Source: Bacteroides sp. 43_108
GTDB lineage: Bacteria > Bacteroidota > Bacteroidia > Bacteroidales > Bacteroidaceae
Direction: 5' to 3'
DNA length: 64,000 bases
NCBI GenBank assembly: GCA_001915545.1
Contig: MNQS01000120.1
Location: forward strand, 1-64,000
Shown: piece by piece, positions 56,401 to 64,000 of the stretch
Layout of the letters: every line of letters begins with the position of its first letter
Position numbering within the stretch: position 1 is the stretch's first letter
Position numbers and translations under genes: made by a program
The notes under the pieces: model-generated
Told to the model about the DNA's origin: nothing
The model's database searches: none
Seen by the model: only the letters and a program-made list of their open reading frames with translations

Positions 56401-57114
56401 AAGCAGGGTGAAGGATCACTATATCTTAACGGCAAGCTTGTCGGAACTGGAGAAAATATGAAATCGCCGTCGGAGTTCACCTCTGAGCTCAAATTCAATT
56501 ATCTGGGACACTCGTGCTGGACACAAGACAGCGATGTAAAGAACACGTACATTGACAATGTAAGGATATACTCAAAAGCAGTGTCGGCTGATCAGGTGCC
56601 GCTTCTATTTGAAGGCCTTGAAGAACGCAATGAAAAAATGTCAGTATACGAAGCTCTACGTGCGATAAACATCGACGGCCTTGATCATGTCACAGGCGAC
56701 ATATCCTTACCGACACAATCACACGGATTCAATGTAAATTGGACTTCATCCGACAACAGCATAATATCTCCTGACGGAACTGTTACTCTTCCACAGGAAG
56801 AACCGTTCAAGGCAGAAGTAACACTTACTGCCACCATCATCTTTAATGGCAAAAGCTATACAAAAGAATTCAAAGCACAAGTATACAATGATCCGGCACT
56901 GTCCATCAGCAGTACAGAAAGCCATGACGAAGGTTTGAAAGTATCCGTGAACGGCGATCGTGCAACAATCTATTCAGACAAAAACGAGACAGTCGACATA
57001 TTCGACACCAACGGAAGAATTATAAAAACCGTGAAAGCTACTACTGCCGGAACAACATTTGAAATGCCGAAAGGTTCATATATAGTCAAGAACAAGAAGT
57101 TCACTATCCTATAA
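53491..57114 (+). CDS. T9SS-exported multi-domain GH51 alpha-L-arabinofuranosidase
   Basis: 1207 aa. The signal peptide ends near residue 19. A carbohydrate-binding beta-sandwich (about 55-210) is inserted after the first GH51 strand. The catalytic barrel (about 225-540) has acid/base E361 in YIEIGNENYNF and nucleophile E452 in IYAGEYSANSG. A concanavalin-like insert (about 541-714: 'LFSDEFNDAGNWTAGNGTWVV', 'WYNIRIEVRGNSASCYLDD') interrupts the barrel and its C-terminal beta domain (about 715-810). A LamG-like domain (829-1030), an Ig-like domain (about 1050-1131: 'VNWTSSDNSIISPDGTVTL') and a T9SS sorting domain (1148-1207: 'VDIFDTNGRIIKTVKA') follow. It should release arabinose from arabinan or arabinoxylan at the cell surface. 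Confidence 0.92.
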   Translation: MKKPFLLLCTALISSMLNAQDMKMSIDFRERGVEISPTLYGLFFEEINFAGDGGLYAELIRNRSFEDSSNYDYWTKEAPSGTRVSIKNITSGLLNKAQKHALKMTVTDASEQLPAGISNEGYWGINAVEGRTYKLSFFAKSTAEKNFKLKVGLQKSDGTSMGESDMEISLTNEWNRYTATITATGNEPKAKFVLLSETPGTIYLDMVSLFPPTFNDRDNGCRPELAKLLADINPSFIRFPGGCFVEGYSKAVGFKWKKSIGPIEEREQIPGHWGYPNTNGLGFHEYLQLCEDLNAEPLYVVNVGIWHGGCVDYNNIGEYIQDALDAIEYANGDANSEYGALRIANGHPEPFNLKYIEIGNENYNFNMGNNSDQSDHYPERYAQFYKAIKGKYPYMQIIGNVESWGTDNPTWRNENPVDILDEHYYRAPSWFASQYNKYNSYSRAGAKIYAGEYSANSGDCGNGNLKSALGEAIYMCGMENNSDIVSMSSYAPIFRNDNSWQWAVDMIHFNSSDHYCTPTYYTQKLFSNNIGNRIIKWKEEFSNAESNEGSIGLGSWNTTVEYDDVKITDTEGNVLFSDEFNDAGNWTAGNGTWVVTNGTYKQTAIGENCTSATVKTFSGDYNYEVKARKTSGDEGFLIMYGREDANNYTWLNLGGWGNSKHGVERCVDGTKTTLATASGSIQNNRWYNIRIEVRGNSASCYLDDQFLFSYTIDEKPVYSTVSLDEATGEAFIKLVNFTSKPSASQINLSGFKSVSEATVTSMSSDDVFAENSMDKPENVVPKTETVNIDNNTIDYVVPGYSINIIKLKLEGVEDESTETPEALPQPEATYSFDNEGTTDDSGKFTGKTVGDASIQAIEGDNALFIGSKAGYFDMGQEIGKEVISKLSDFTITMDVYMSADNNLSSLGNFLLTSSSMSNVSVSTSNNVEYIFLSAKNLGYTINDNSYSTQQTVGHNMGLPSMQWYNITYTQKQGEGSLYLNGKLVGTGENMKSPSEFTSELKFNYLGHSCWTQDSDVKNTYIDNVRIYSKAVSADQVPLLFEGLEERNEKMSVYEALRAINIDGLDHVTGDISLPTQSHGFNVNWTSSDNSIISPDGTVTLPQEEPFKAEVTLTATIIFNGKSYTKEFKAQVYNDPALSISSTESHDEGLKVSVNGDRATIYSDKNETVDIFDTNGRIIKTVKATTAGTTFEMPKGSYIVKNKKFTIL

Positions 57115-57150
57115 CCGTAAAAAGGCAGCACATCGTTGTCCACTATAAAA

Positions 57151-57188
57151 AATGGCGTATTCCGCAAACATCATCGGAATACGCCATT
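57151..57188. terminator. Bidirectional terminator between GH51 and the CPBP gene
   Basis: A 14-bp perfect stem, AATGGCGTATTCCG at 57151-57164 with its complement at 57175-57188, has a 10-nt loop and A/T tracts on both sides. The flanking genes converge here. Confidence 0.88.
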
Positions 57189-57205
57189 ATTATATTTATT
57201 CAAGA

Positions 57206-58180
57206 TTAGTTCCAGCGCACATCTTTCAAACGTTTATGGGCAACCCAAAGCAGACATATACAGACAATCAGAGAACAAATCAATGACAAATTAAAGCCCG
57301 TATTTCCACCCAGCAACGTATGCCAAGCATCATTATCATCGACACTGCCGGTATTCATAAGAATCACAGCCGTACTGTTGTTTATAATATGACATATCAT
57401 ACAAGGGACAACACTCCCTGTGCGATAGTAGACAAAGGCAAACAACAGACCGACAAAAAAGGCAAAAGGAATCTGCTGCGGATTACCGTGCACCAAACCG
57501 AAAATCATTGCCGACACGACAATCGCAATCCAAGGTGTCATTCCCCGACGAAGCATGCTTCCCAAGATAGCAGAACGGAAAATGAACTCTTCCGCAATAG
57601 GTCCTACGACTCCTATGGTCAATGCACCAACAACAGTACCGCTCATATCAAGAAACTCTTGCTGAAGGTTATTTTCAAGATACAGACACTCCGTGATCAA
57701 ATCGCTGGCAAACATTCCGAACAACAGTGCAAGAATGCATATCCACACATATTTATCTCGCATAGCGCCGAATTCACGTTTTCCGACCTTTGCATAATGC
57801 GCAAAATAAAGTACGGCAACCGTAACAACAGACGAAACAAGAAGTGTAAATGAAAGCGATTCATACTCCATACCGTCTCCAATCAACTTATAAATCACAG
57901 TCAACGGTATGCTGCACAATATCTGTACTGAAAGATAAACAAAAAGTACGATCAGAGGCTTAAACACCCCATATACGAGAAGTACTATAAGCAGAGAAAT
58001 ACTGCAACCTATAAACAGAGAATCCCAAGCATCTATATTAAATAGATATGCAATGTCTTGATATCCGTCAAACCCCGACAGATTATCCCTAAACAATGAC
58101 GCACCCCAATAAAAAGCACCTGAAATCAATGCCAGCAGAACAAAAAACAATATTACGGCTCTGACCTTACGTTCTTTCAT
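57206..58180 (-). CDS. CPBP family intramembrane metalloprotease (Abi/CAAX-like)
   Basis: 324 aa, seven or eight hydrophobic segments. The active-site motifs are EEFIFR (E197, E198, R202), the His in 'SAMIFGLVHGNPQQI' (H231), and 'CHIINNSTAVI' (H264, N268). This is the CPBP/Rce1-like fold that cuts in the membrane. In bacteria these proteins act in prenyl-protein processing, bacteriocin immunity or peptide secretion; here no linked peptide gene is seen, so the substrate is unknown. Separate from the murI cluster by a 54-bp gap. Confidence 0.9.
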   Translation of the reverse strand: MKERKVRAVILFFVLLALISGAFYWGASLFRDNLSGFDGYQDIAYLFNIDAWDSLFIGCSISLLIVLLVYGVFKPLIVLFVYLSVQILCSIPLTVIYKLIGDGMEYESLSFTLLVSSVVTVAVLYFAHYAKVGKREFGAMRDKYVWICILALLFGMFASDLITECLYLENNLQQEFLDMSGTVVGALTIGVVGPIAEEFIFRSAILGSMLRRGMTPWIAIVVSAMIFGLVHGNPQQIPFAFFVGLLFAFVYYRTGSVVPCMICHIINNSTAVILMNTGSVDDNDAWHTLLGGNTGFNLSLICSLIVCICLLWVAHKRLKDVRWN

Positions 58181-58234
58181 AATATAAACGATTCAAATAA
58201 AACATCATGTATGGACGAAAAGAGCAGAAGTCCA

Positions 58235-59086
58235 TCAATCGGCACCGCCAAGGCGTACATGTTCAGCCTCCACTGTCTCATGAAGAAAAACAGCCGCACA
58301 TTCGTCAAACCTTTCACTTGATTCCGAAGTGAAATATCTGCATGTTCCGCCCCGAGTTATCCGCGTATCCATATCGCTGTGCCTGTGCAGATAATCCTTA
58401 AGACTGTCAGCAATATATTGTCCTTGCGGAATGACAGTTACTCCCTCAGGAATATAAAGTCTGATTTTATCGAGCAGCAACGGATAATGGGTGCATCCCA
58501 ATATAATAGTATCGATTTCCGGATCACGCGCCATCAGTTTATCGATACTGTCCTTTACAAAGTAGTCAGCACCGGGCTTATCGAACTCATTGTTCTCCAC
58601 CAAAGGCACCCACATAGGACAAGCCTCACCCGAAACAGTCATTCCAGGATAAAGCTTCTCAATCTCCAGTCTATATGAATCGGATCTTATTGTTCCCTGC
58701 GTAGCAAGAACACCAATATGTCCAGTCTTTGTAATACGTCCTACAATCTCAGCTGTAGGTCTTATGACGCCAAGTACGCGTCTATCAGGAGCCTCAAATG
58801 GAAGAAAACGCTGCTGAATAGTTCTCAAAGCCTTTGCAGAAGCTGTATTGCATCCAAGAATGACCAGCGGGCAAGACAATGAAAAAAGCTCCTTTACGGC
58901 TTCGAGTGTAAACTCGTAAACAATGTCGAACGAACGCGTACCGTAAGGTGCACGCGCATTGTCGCCCAAATATATATAGTCATATTCCGGCATAAGCTTG
59001 CGGATTCCGTCAAGTATGGTCAGTCCGCCATAACCGGAATCGAAGATTCCTATAGGCCCTGTACAGCCTTCAACAAATGCACCCAT
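58235..59086 (-). CDS. murI: Glutamate racemase
   Basis: About 283 aa from the ATG at 59086; a longer in-frame start at 59116 (4 bp after the upstream stop) adds 10 residues and cannot be excluded. Motifs: 'PIGIFDSGYGGLT' (N-terminus), first catalytic Cys in 'VILGCNTAS' (C79 from the short start) and second in 'IILGCTHYPLL'. It supplies D-glutamate for peptidoglycan. The gene directly follows three ompH genes on the same strand. Spacing (4 or 34 bp) suggests an operon. Confidence 0.95.
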   Translation of the reverse strand: MGAFVEGCTGPIGIFDSGYGGLTILDGIRKLMPEYDYIYLGDNARAPYGTRSFDIVYEFTLEAVKELFSLSCPLVILGCNTASAKALRTIQQRFLPFEAPDRRVLGVIRPTAEIVGRITKTGHIGVLATQGTIRSDSYRLEIEKLYPGMTVSGEACPMWVPLVENNEFDKPGADYFVKDSIDKLMARDPEIDTIILGCTHYPLLLDKIRLYIPEGVTVIPQGQYIADSLKDYLHRHSDMDTRITRGGTCRYFTSESSERFDECAAVFLHETVEAEHVRLGGAD

Positions 59087-59120
59087 ATAGACGCTGTTCT
59101 GATGAAAAATAAACAAAGTT

Positions 59121-59645
59121 CTACTCGGTTATCGGTGTCGGCTTACCTTCAAGTACAGCCTTGACCTTGTCTGCAATCCCTACGCCCATATCGGAACTGA
59201 TGAAAGGATAGGCATTTGAATCGGTATTAATCACAAAAGCATATCCACACTCAAGCCCAACCTTACTGATTGCATCATTAAGCTTATTGCGTATCGGTAC
59301 CATAAGTTCTTCTTCAGCTTTCGAAAGAAGTCTCTGGGCTTCCTCCTTGAACTTCAAACTTTCTTCCATAAGCTGCTGAAGCTCTTTCTGCCTTTTCAAG
59401 AGTATATTCTCCGGAAAAGAATTCTGACCGTCAATGAATTCCATGAACTGCTGATTGAAATTGTCTTCCGACCTCTTCATCTCGGCGTCATAGGTTTTCT
59501 TGAGTGCGGCAAGATCCTGCTGAGCTTTCACATATTCGGGCATTGAATAAAGAAGCGAGTCATAGCTGAGATAGCCGAACTTCACCTGGGCAGACATCTG
59601 CAATGAAATGAAGGCAAAAAGAAAAATAAAAAAGCACTTCCTCAT
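59121..59645 (-). CDS. OmpH/Skp family periplasmic chaperone (third copy)
   Basis: 174 aa. Signal peptide about 1-19 (MRKCFFIFLFAFISLQMSA). The mature part is an alpha-helical coiled coil (about 35-110: 'DLAALKKTYDAEMKRSEDNFNQ') after a conserved 'VKFGYLSYDSLLYSMPEYVKAQQ' strand/start typical of OmpH/Skp. It would hold unfolded outer-membrane proteins. It is the most divergent of the three adjacent copies (first conserved block reads GYLSYDS rather than the usual VDxxY). Confidence 0.88.
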   Translation of the reverse strand: MRKCFFIFLFAFISLQMSAQVKFGYLSYDSLLYSMPEYVKAQQDLAALKKTYDAEMKRSEDNFNQQFMEFIDGQNSFPENILLKRQKELQQLMEESLKFKEEAQRLLSKAEEELMVPIRNKLNDAISKVGLECGYAFVINTDSNAYPFISSDMGVGIADKVKAVLEGKPTPITE

Positions 59646-59748
59646 ATATTATATATTTTATGATTTACGGGAATATGATAAATCAAAAAATGGAGCGACT
59701 GCAAATATCGCTCCATCACAATATAGATCAGAGTACCATCGTGCACTC

Positions 59749-60246
59749 TTATTTCAATCCAAGTTTCTGCTTAACCTGTGCAGTTACATCAGTGCTCAGA
59801 GTTTCACTGATATAAGGAATTCCGCTTGTAGAGTCCATTACATAAACGTAACCTCCAGCAACACCAATTTCCTTGATAGCAGATGTCACTTTCTGTGTAA
59901 TCAAAGCCATCTTTTCCTGCTGAGCTTTCTGCATATCCTGCTGGCTTGTCTGATAATACTGCTGCATACGCTGATAGAGATCCTGTATTTCCTGCTCGCG
60001 ACGCTGTTTTACAGCATCAGGAAGAGTTGCCGCATTCTTCTCAAGATCATCATTCTTAGCCTGAAGCTCGTCCTGCATACGCTTCAGCTCATCCTCATAC
60101 TGCTTGCTCAAAGTCTGCAGTTCTGTCTGGGCCTGTGTATATTCAGGCATTGCCTGTATGATTTCTGCAGAATTGACATGCGCAAACTTCTGTGCAAAAA
60201 GTCCCATAGGCAGAGCCATAAGGACCATAAGAACTAATTTTTTCAT
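59749..60246 (-). CDS. OmpH/Skp family periplasmic chaperone (second copy)
   Basis: 165 aa. Signal peptide about 1-18. 'KFAHVNSAEIIQAMPEYTQAQTEL' then a long coiled coil ('LQTLSKQYEDELKRMQDELQAKNDDLEK') and the C-terminal 'KEIGVAGGYVYVMDSTSGIPYISETLSTDVTAQVKQKLGLK', matching OmpH family organisation. Likely periplasmic trimer aiding delivery of outer-membrane proteins to BamA. Confidence 0.9.
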   Translation of the reverse strand: MKKLVLMVLMALPMGLFAQKFAHVNSAEIIQAMPEYTQAQTELQTLSKQYEDELKRMQDELQAKNDDLEKNAATLPDAVKQRREQEIQDLYQRMQQYYQTSQQDMQKAQQEKMALITQKVTSAIKEIGVAGGYVYVMDSTSGIPYISETLSTDVTAQVKQKLGLK

Positions 60247-60303
60247 TTTTAATATGCTATTTATTGATTATATCTTTCGTTGATTGCCACAAAGTTATGA
60301 TTT

Positions 60304-60819
60304 TTAGTTTGAATATCCTAACTTCATCAATACTTCATCGCTTATATCGATTTTAGGAGATGCAAAAATTATACTTCCGCCTGAAGCTCTGTCCAGAACA
60401 AGCTGATAGCCACGTGCATCGCAAATGTCTTTTACAGCATTGTAGATTTCATCCTGTATAGGTGCCATCAGACTCTGTCGCTTCTTGAAGAGCTCTCCCT
60501 CGCTTCCGAAATATTTTTTCTTCAGTTCGCTGGCTTCCTTTTCCTTAGCCACAATAGCCTCTTCAGATCTTTTCTTCTGTTCGTCAGACAAGAATACAAC
60601 CTCCGACTGATATTTCTTGAACAATGTTTCAGCCTCTTTATTGAGAGCCTCAACTTCACCTTCCCATTTCTTTGATATTTGATTAAGCTGTTCGTTTGCA
60701 CGCTCATAAGCAGGAATATTGTTCAATATATATTCCATATCCACCATAGCGAACTTCTGTGCGGCAACATTTGCACAAAATGCAAAAACAGATACTAAAG
60801 ACAACAAAAAGACTTTCAT
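60304..60819 (-). CDS. OmpH/Skp family periplasmic chaperone (first copy)
   Basis: 171 aa. Signal peptide about 1-20 (FCANVAA-Q). 'KFAMVDMEYILNNIPAYERANEQLNQISKKW' is the family start; 'AETLFKKYQSEVVFLSDEQKKRSEEAIVAKEKEASELKKKYFG' the coiled coil; 'YQLVLDRASGGSIIFASPKIDISDEVLMKLGY' the tail. It is next to bamA (78 bp), as in many Bacteroidota. Confidence 0.92.
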   Translation of the reverse strand: MKVFLLSLVSVFAFCANVAAQKFAMVDMEYILNNIPAYERANEQLNQISKKWEGEVEALNKEAETLFKKYQSEVVFLSDEQKKRSEEAIVAKEKEASELKKKYFGSEGELFKKRQSLMAPIQDEIYNAVKDICDARGYQLVLDRASGGSIIFASPKIDISDEVLMKLGYSN

Positions 60820-60897
60820 AACTCACTAAAATATTAAGTTAAAAACTATTGTTACGCCCTGCGTCCATTCAGCAGACGCAAGGCTTCTCGCTCATCA

Positions 60898-63528
60898 TCA
60901 GAATTCCTGTCCGAGCACGAAGTGGAAACGGCTTCCACCATATCTTGTCGAACCGAACACCTTATCGAATCCGTATGCCCAGTCAATACCGAGAAGTCCG
61001 ACCATAGGCAACATGATTCTGACACCGACACCCGCAGAGCGCTTCATGTCGAAAGGATTGAACTTATTTACATCCGACCACGCATTACCGCCTTCAAGGA
61101 ATGCAAGGGCATAAATGTTTGTAGAACCCTGGAGCATCAGCGGGTAACGAAGCTCGGCCACAATTCTTGAATATGCATATCCGTCATATCCTGCAGGAGT
61201 GAGAGCACCGTTGTCATATCCTCTCAGGGCTATCGTCTCCGAATAGTAGTTTGAAGAATATCCCGACATACCGTCGCCACCTACGTAGAAGGTCTCAAAC
61301 GGCGACTTCTTATACTTGTTGTAATGTCCAAGGAAACCGCAGTCGAAACGTGCCATAAGGACAAAGCACTTATCACCTCCTGACAAAGGAACGTAGAATT
61401 TCGAATTGAATTTCCACTTGTGGTATTCAATCCATTTATATTTCTTCTGCAGATCTTTCTGATAGTCTGCATCAGAATAGTCTGTTGCCAATCCCTTATA
61501 GTCAATTCCGTCAAACAGAGAATAAGGAGGCGTAGCACTTACTGAGAACGAAATCTGCGAACCTCTACGAGGGTAAACCGCATTATCGATAGAGATTCTC
61601 GACAGTGTCAACGTCAAGTTGATATTGTTGCAGTTACCGTTTGTAATAAGGAAGTATTCCCAATCCTTAAGCATATATCTTGTATACGCCAGCTGAGCCG
61701 TCAAACTGAAGTTATTGTCAGGCCAGTTCAAACGCTTACCCCATCCCAAAGACAAACCGAACAACTGTATATATTTATCCGGATCGTAGTATGAAGAATA
61801 GTCGTTATAATAGCTGCTGTTATAATTTCCATATCCATACAGCAAACTGTAATAGTTGTTGTAGTAGCTGCTGTTGTAGTACGCACTGTTTATATCAGTC
61901 TGTCTTGAATAGAAGGCCGATACAGAAAGCGAGTTAGGACGTTTTCCTCCGAACCAAGGATCGAAGAAAGAGATGTTGTATGACTGATAGTATGTACCGT
62001 TCGTAGAACCGCTTATTTCAAACTCCTGACCGTCACCCTGAGGTATTATACCTCGTCTGTTCTTATTCTTGCCGAGCAGGTTACGTATAGAGAAGTTTGT
62101 AAATTTCAAACCGACACGTCCGATGATACCAGTCTGTCCCCAACCAAGAGAGAATTCCACCTGGTCGCTTGCCTTAGGCACAAGACCGAGATTTATGTCT
62201 ACAGTACCATTCACTGGATCTGGAACAGGCTGCATATCAATTTTCTCAGGATCGAAATGTCCCATCTGTCCGATTTCCTGATATGTCATCTTGTATGCAT
62301 CCATACTGAACAGGTCGCCTGGCTTGAGCTTAAGCTCTCGACGTATGACATCTTCGTACACACGGTCATTTCCGTATATCTTGATTTTGTTTATACGTGC
62401 CTGAGTACCTTCAACAATTCTTATTTCAAGGTCGATAGAGTCGCCGTCAACCTCCATTTCTACAGGAGTCACGCGGTTGAAGACGTATCCCTGATTGTAG
62501 TAATAGTTGCTCACGGCATCCTCATCCGTACTCAACCTCTCATTTATATGCTTCTGGTTGTACACATCGCCCTTATCCATACGGAGCACCATATTCAATG
62601 CATCGGAAGTATATAGAGTATTGCCCACCCATGAAATATTGCGGACATAATACTTATCACCTTCTTCAATATCTATATAGACATCTACAAGGTTATTTCC
62701 GAGATCGACAACACTGTCGGCCACAATCTGGGCATCACGGAATCCCAGTTCGTTATATTTCTCGATGATTCGTTCCTTATCTTCCTCATATTTTTCAGGA
62801 ACAAACTTCTTCGTTTTGAAGAAACTGTAGAGTTTTCCCTTCTCATTAGTCTTTTTCAAAAGACCTCCAGAGAAAAGTCCACCGGTGAATTTCTTTCTTG
62901 GTATATTATTGTTACCTGTGATGTATATCTTGTTGACTTTAACCTTCTCATTCTTGTTGATTACAACATCCACATACATCTGTGTATCATCGTTCACATC
63001 ATCACGCTGAATGATATCCACATCAGCATTCTTGAAACCTTTTTCCTCAAAATATTTCTTGATGATAATCTTGGCCTTGTCCACCATATTAGGTGTAATC
63101 TGATTTCCCTTGATGATGCCTATCTTCTGCTCAATATCCTCTCTTTCGGATTTCTTCACACCTTCGATATTGATAGCGGCAACTCTAGGACGCTGTGCAA
63201 GCACAATCTTCAGATAAACCTTATTGTCTACAATACTGTCAGCTTCAATTCTTACAGAAGAGAACAGTCCGTGCTTCCAGTATCTCTTAACGGCATCCGA
63301 TATTTCATCTCCCGGAAGAGTTATATATTGTCCAACCGACAAGCCGGAAATACCGATGAGTACATAATCTTCATAATTCTTAACTCCCTCAACCGTTATT
63401 CCGCCGATTTCAATCTGTCGTGTCTGTCCGTAGATTATAGCAGGCTTTTCCTGAACATTCTGAGCTTTCACACCTAAACTTGTCAGAAATGCCAGAACTG
63501 CACATACCGATAATACTAAACTTCTCAT
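60898..63528 (-). CDS. bamA: Outer membrane protein assembly factor BamA
   Basis: 876 aa. Signal peptide about 1-22. Five POTRA domains (about 35-450: 'QIEIGGITVEGVKNYEDYVLIGISGL', 'VAAINIEGVKKSEREDIEQKI', 'KVNKIYITGNNNIPRKKF', 'YVRNISWVGNTLYTSDALNMVL', 'RINKIKIYGNDRVYEDVIRREL'). The barrel (about 455-876) includes 'GLATDYSDADYQ', a Tyr/Asn-rich loop (NSAYYNSSYYNNYYS) and ends 'FHFVLGQEF' with the C-terminal Phe. It folds and inserts outer-membrane proteins. Lies 12 bp after uppS; the order uppS-bamA-ompH is conserved in Bacteroidota. Confidence 0.95.
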   Translation of the reverse strand: MRSLVLSVCAVLAFLTSLGVKAQNVQEKPAIIYGQTRQIEIGGITVEGVKNYEDYVLIGISGLSVGQYITLPGDEISDAVKRYWKHGLFSSVRIEADSIVDNKVYLKIVLAQRPRVAAINIEGVKKSEREDIEQKIGIIKGNQITPNMVDKAKIIIKKYFEEKGFKNADVDIIQRDDVNDDTQMYVDVVINKNEKVKVNKIYITGNNNIPRKKFTGGLFSGGLLKKTNEKGKLYSFFKTKKFVPEKYEEDKERIIEKYNELGFRDAQIVADSVVDLGNNLVDVYIDIEEGDKYYVRNISWVGNTLYTSDALNMVLRMDKGDVYNQKHINERLSTDEDAVSNYYYNQGYVFNRVTPVEMEVDGDSIDLEIRIVEGTQARINKIKIYGNDRVYEDVIRRELKLKPGDLFSMDAYKMTYQEIGQMGHFDPEKIDMQPVPDPVNGTVDINLGLVPKASDQVEFSLGWGQTGIIGRVGLKFTNFSIRNLLGKNKNRRGIIPQGDGQEFEISGSTNGTYYQSYNISFFDPWFGGKRPNSLSVSAFYSRQTDINSAYYNSSYYNNYYSLLYGYGNYNSSYYNDYSSYYDPDKYIQLFGLSLGWGKRLNWPDNNFSLTAQLAYTRYMLKDWEYFLITNGNCNNINLTLTLSRISIDNAVYPRRGSQISFSVSATPPYSLFDGIDYKGLATDYSDADYQKDLQKKYKWIEYHKWKFNSKFYVPLSGGDKCFVLMARFDCGFLGHYNKYKKSPFETFYVGGDGMSGYSSNYYSETIALRGYDNGALTPAGYDGYAYSRIVAELRYPLMLQGSTNIYALAFLEGGNAWSDVNKFNPFDMKRSAGVGVRIMLPMVGLLGIDWAYGFDKVFGSTRYGGSRFHFVLGQEF

Positions 63529-63540
63529 TTCTTCAATTCT

Positions 63541-64000
63541 TCAACTGTTCTTGTTCTGTTCCTCTACCTGTTCTCCTGTTTTGCCGAATCGTCTTTGTCT
63601 TTTCTGATAGCTGCAAATAGCCTTGCAAAGCTCCTCTTCATCAAAGTCCGGCCAATACACATCTGTAAAATAGAATTCCGTATATGCAGACTGCCACAAC
63701 AGGAAATTGCTCAAACGCTCCTCACCACCGGTTCTGATCATCAGTTCCGGATCAGGCATAAAAGAAGTCTCTAGATGTGCACTTATCATGGCATCGTCGA
63801 TATCGTCAATGTCAATCTTGCCATCTTTAGCTTCTGCGGCAATTTTCTTGACCGCATTTGTGATTTCCCATTTGGAAGAATAGCTCAAAGCCAATACCAG
63901 ACATGTCGATGTGTTGTTTTTTGTCTTGTCAACCAGATAATTGACAGCATCCTGAACAGGCTTTGGCAAACGGCAAACATCACCGATAACCCTGAAGCGA
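63541..64000 (-). CDS. uppS: Isoprenyl transferase (undecaprenyl diphosphate synthase), partial
   Basis: Only the C-terminal about 153 residues are in the window; the 5' end lies beyond 64000. Reading back from 64000 the frame stays open and begins RFRVIGD, the conserved block of cis-prenyltransferases (usually followed by LP). Further motifs: '[21 protein letters not shown]' and '[37 protein letters not shown]', which form the IPP and metal site. It makes C55 polyprenyl diphosphate for peptidoglycan and glycan carriers. A 3' polar tail ([11 protein letters not shown]) ends it. First gene of the envelope operon in the window. Confidence 0.94.
   Translation of the reverse strand, partial: RFRVIGDVCRLPKPVQDAVNYLVDKTKNNTSTCLVLALSYSSKWEITNAVKKIAAEAKDGKIDIDDIDDAMISAHLETSFMPDPELMIRTGGEERLSNFLLWQSAYTEFYFTDVYWPDFDEEELCKAICSYQKRQRRFGKTGEQVEEQNKNS

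Overview
The window is chromosomal DNA from a member of the Bacteroidota, most likely a Prevotella-type genus of the order Bacteroidales. This rests on a bifunctional MurF-alanine racemase fusion, a DUF2723 membrane protein, GSCFA, DUF4294 and DUF4861 family proteins, a uppS-bamA-ompH cluster, large secreted glycan-active enzymes with type IX secretion (T9SS) sorting domains, and promoter-like TAnnTTTG boxes in place of an E. coli-type -10. I saw no rRNA, tRNA, prophage, classical insertion sequence or CRISPR array. The genus is inferred; no marker gene for species placement is present.

Region 1 (1-11.3 kb) is mostly secreted carbohydrate enzymes and uronate metabolism: a parallel beta-helix glycosidase (GH28/GH49-like), a helix-hairpin-helix plus outer-membrane barrel protein, a T9SS-exported metallophosphoesterase with three tandem beta-sandwich repeats, a GH43 enzyme, a DUF4861 protein and a KduD/gluconate 5-dehydrogenase-like reductase. 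Together they fit breakdown of pectin-like or arabinose/xylose-containing plant polysaccharide. Region 2 (11.7-25.2 kb) is core physiology: queG, a polysaccharide deacetylase and a DUF2723 protein in one tight operon, then dxs-trkA-trkH, and GSCFA with murF-alr on the opposite strand. Region 3 (25.3-37.4 kb) is accessory and surface-related: a lipoprotein of unknown function, an acyltransferase with a glycosyltransferase, a membrane-anchored AraC-type regulator, then about 2.4 kb of repeats, then a surface-glycan cluster (flippase, GT14-like, second glycosyltransferase, TagD-like cytidylyltransferase, LicD).

The most unusual part is the repeat locus at about 30058-32407. Nine copies of a roughly 155-bp module are arranged head to tail, each bounded by two inverted copies of a 27-bp imperfect palindrome (core ATCCCTGG...CCAGGGAT). 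Most neighbouring modules repeat with a period of about 233 bp. A small GIY-YIG nuclease gene sits inside the array, next to a decayed copy of the palindrome. Two modules have lost their left palindrome by internal deletion. This looks like a MITE/REP-like element family with a candidate resident nuclease, comparable in logic to REP/RAYT systems but with a different enzyme.

Region 4 (37.6-47.4 kb) holds a two-headed GH43 enzyme, a NYN-domain protein preceded by a double-hairpin leader, a GH31 glycosidase, a 33-bp tandem repeat, a lipoprotein with a Rieske-like tail but a four-cysteine motif, an aldo/keto reductase and argH. Region 5 (47.5-64 kb) is a SRPBCC protein, pyrE, pckA, groL/groS with palindromes upstream, a five-part GH51 arabinofuranosidase with T9SS tail, a CPBP protease, and the envelope cluster uppS (cut by the window end)-bamA-three ompH-murI.

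All family assignments come from reading motifs by eye; no database search was run. Starts were moved inward where a signal peptide begins at a later Met.
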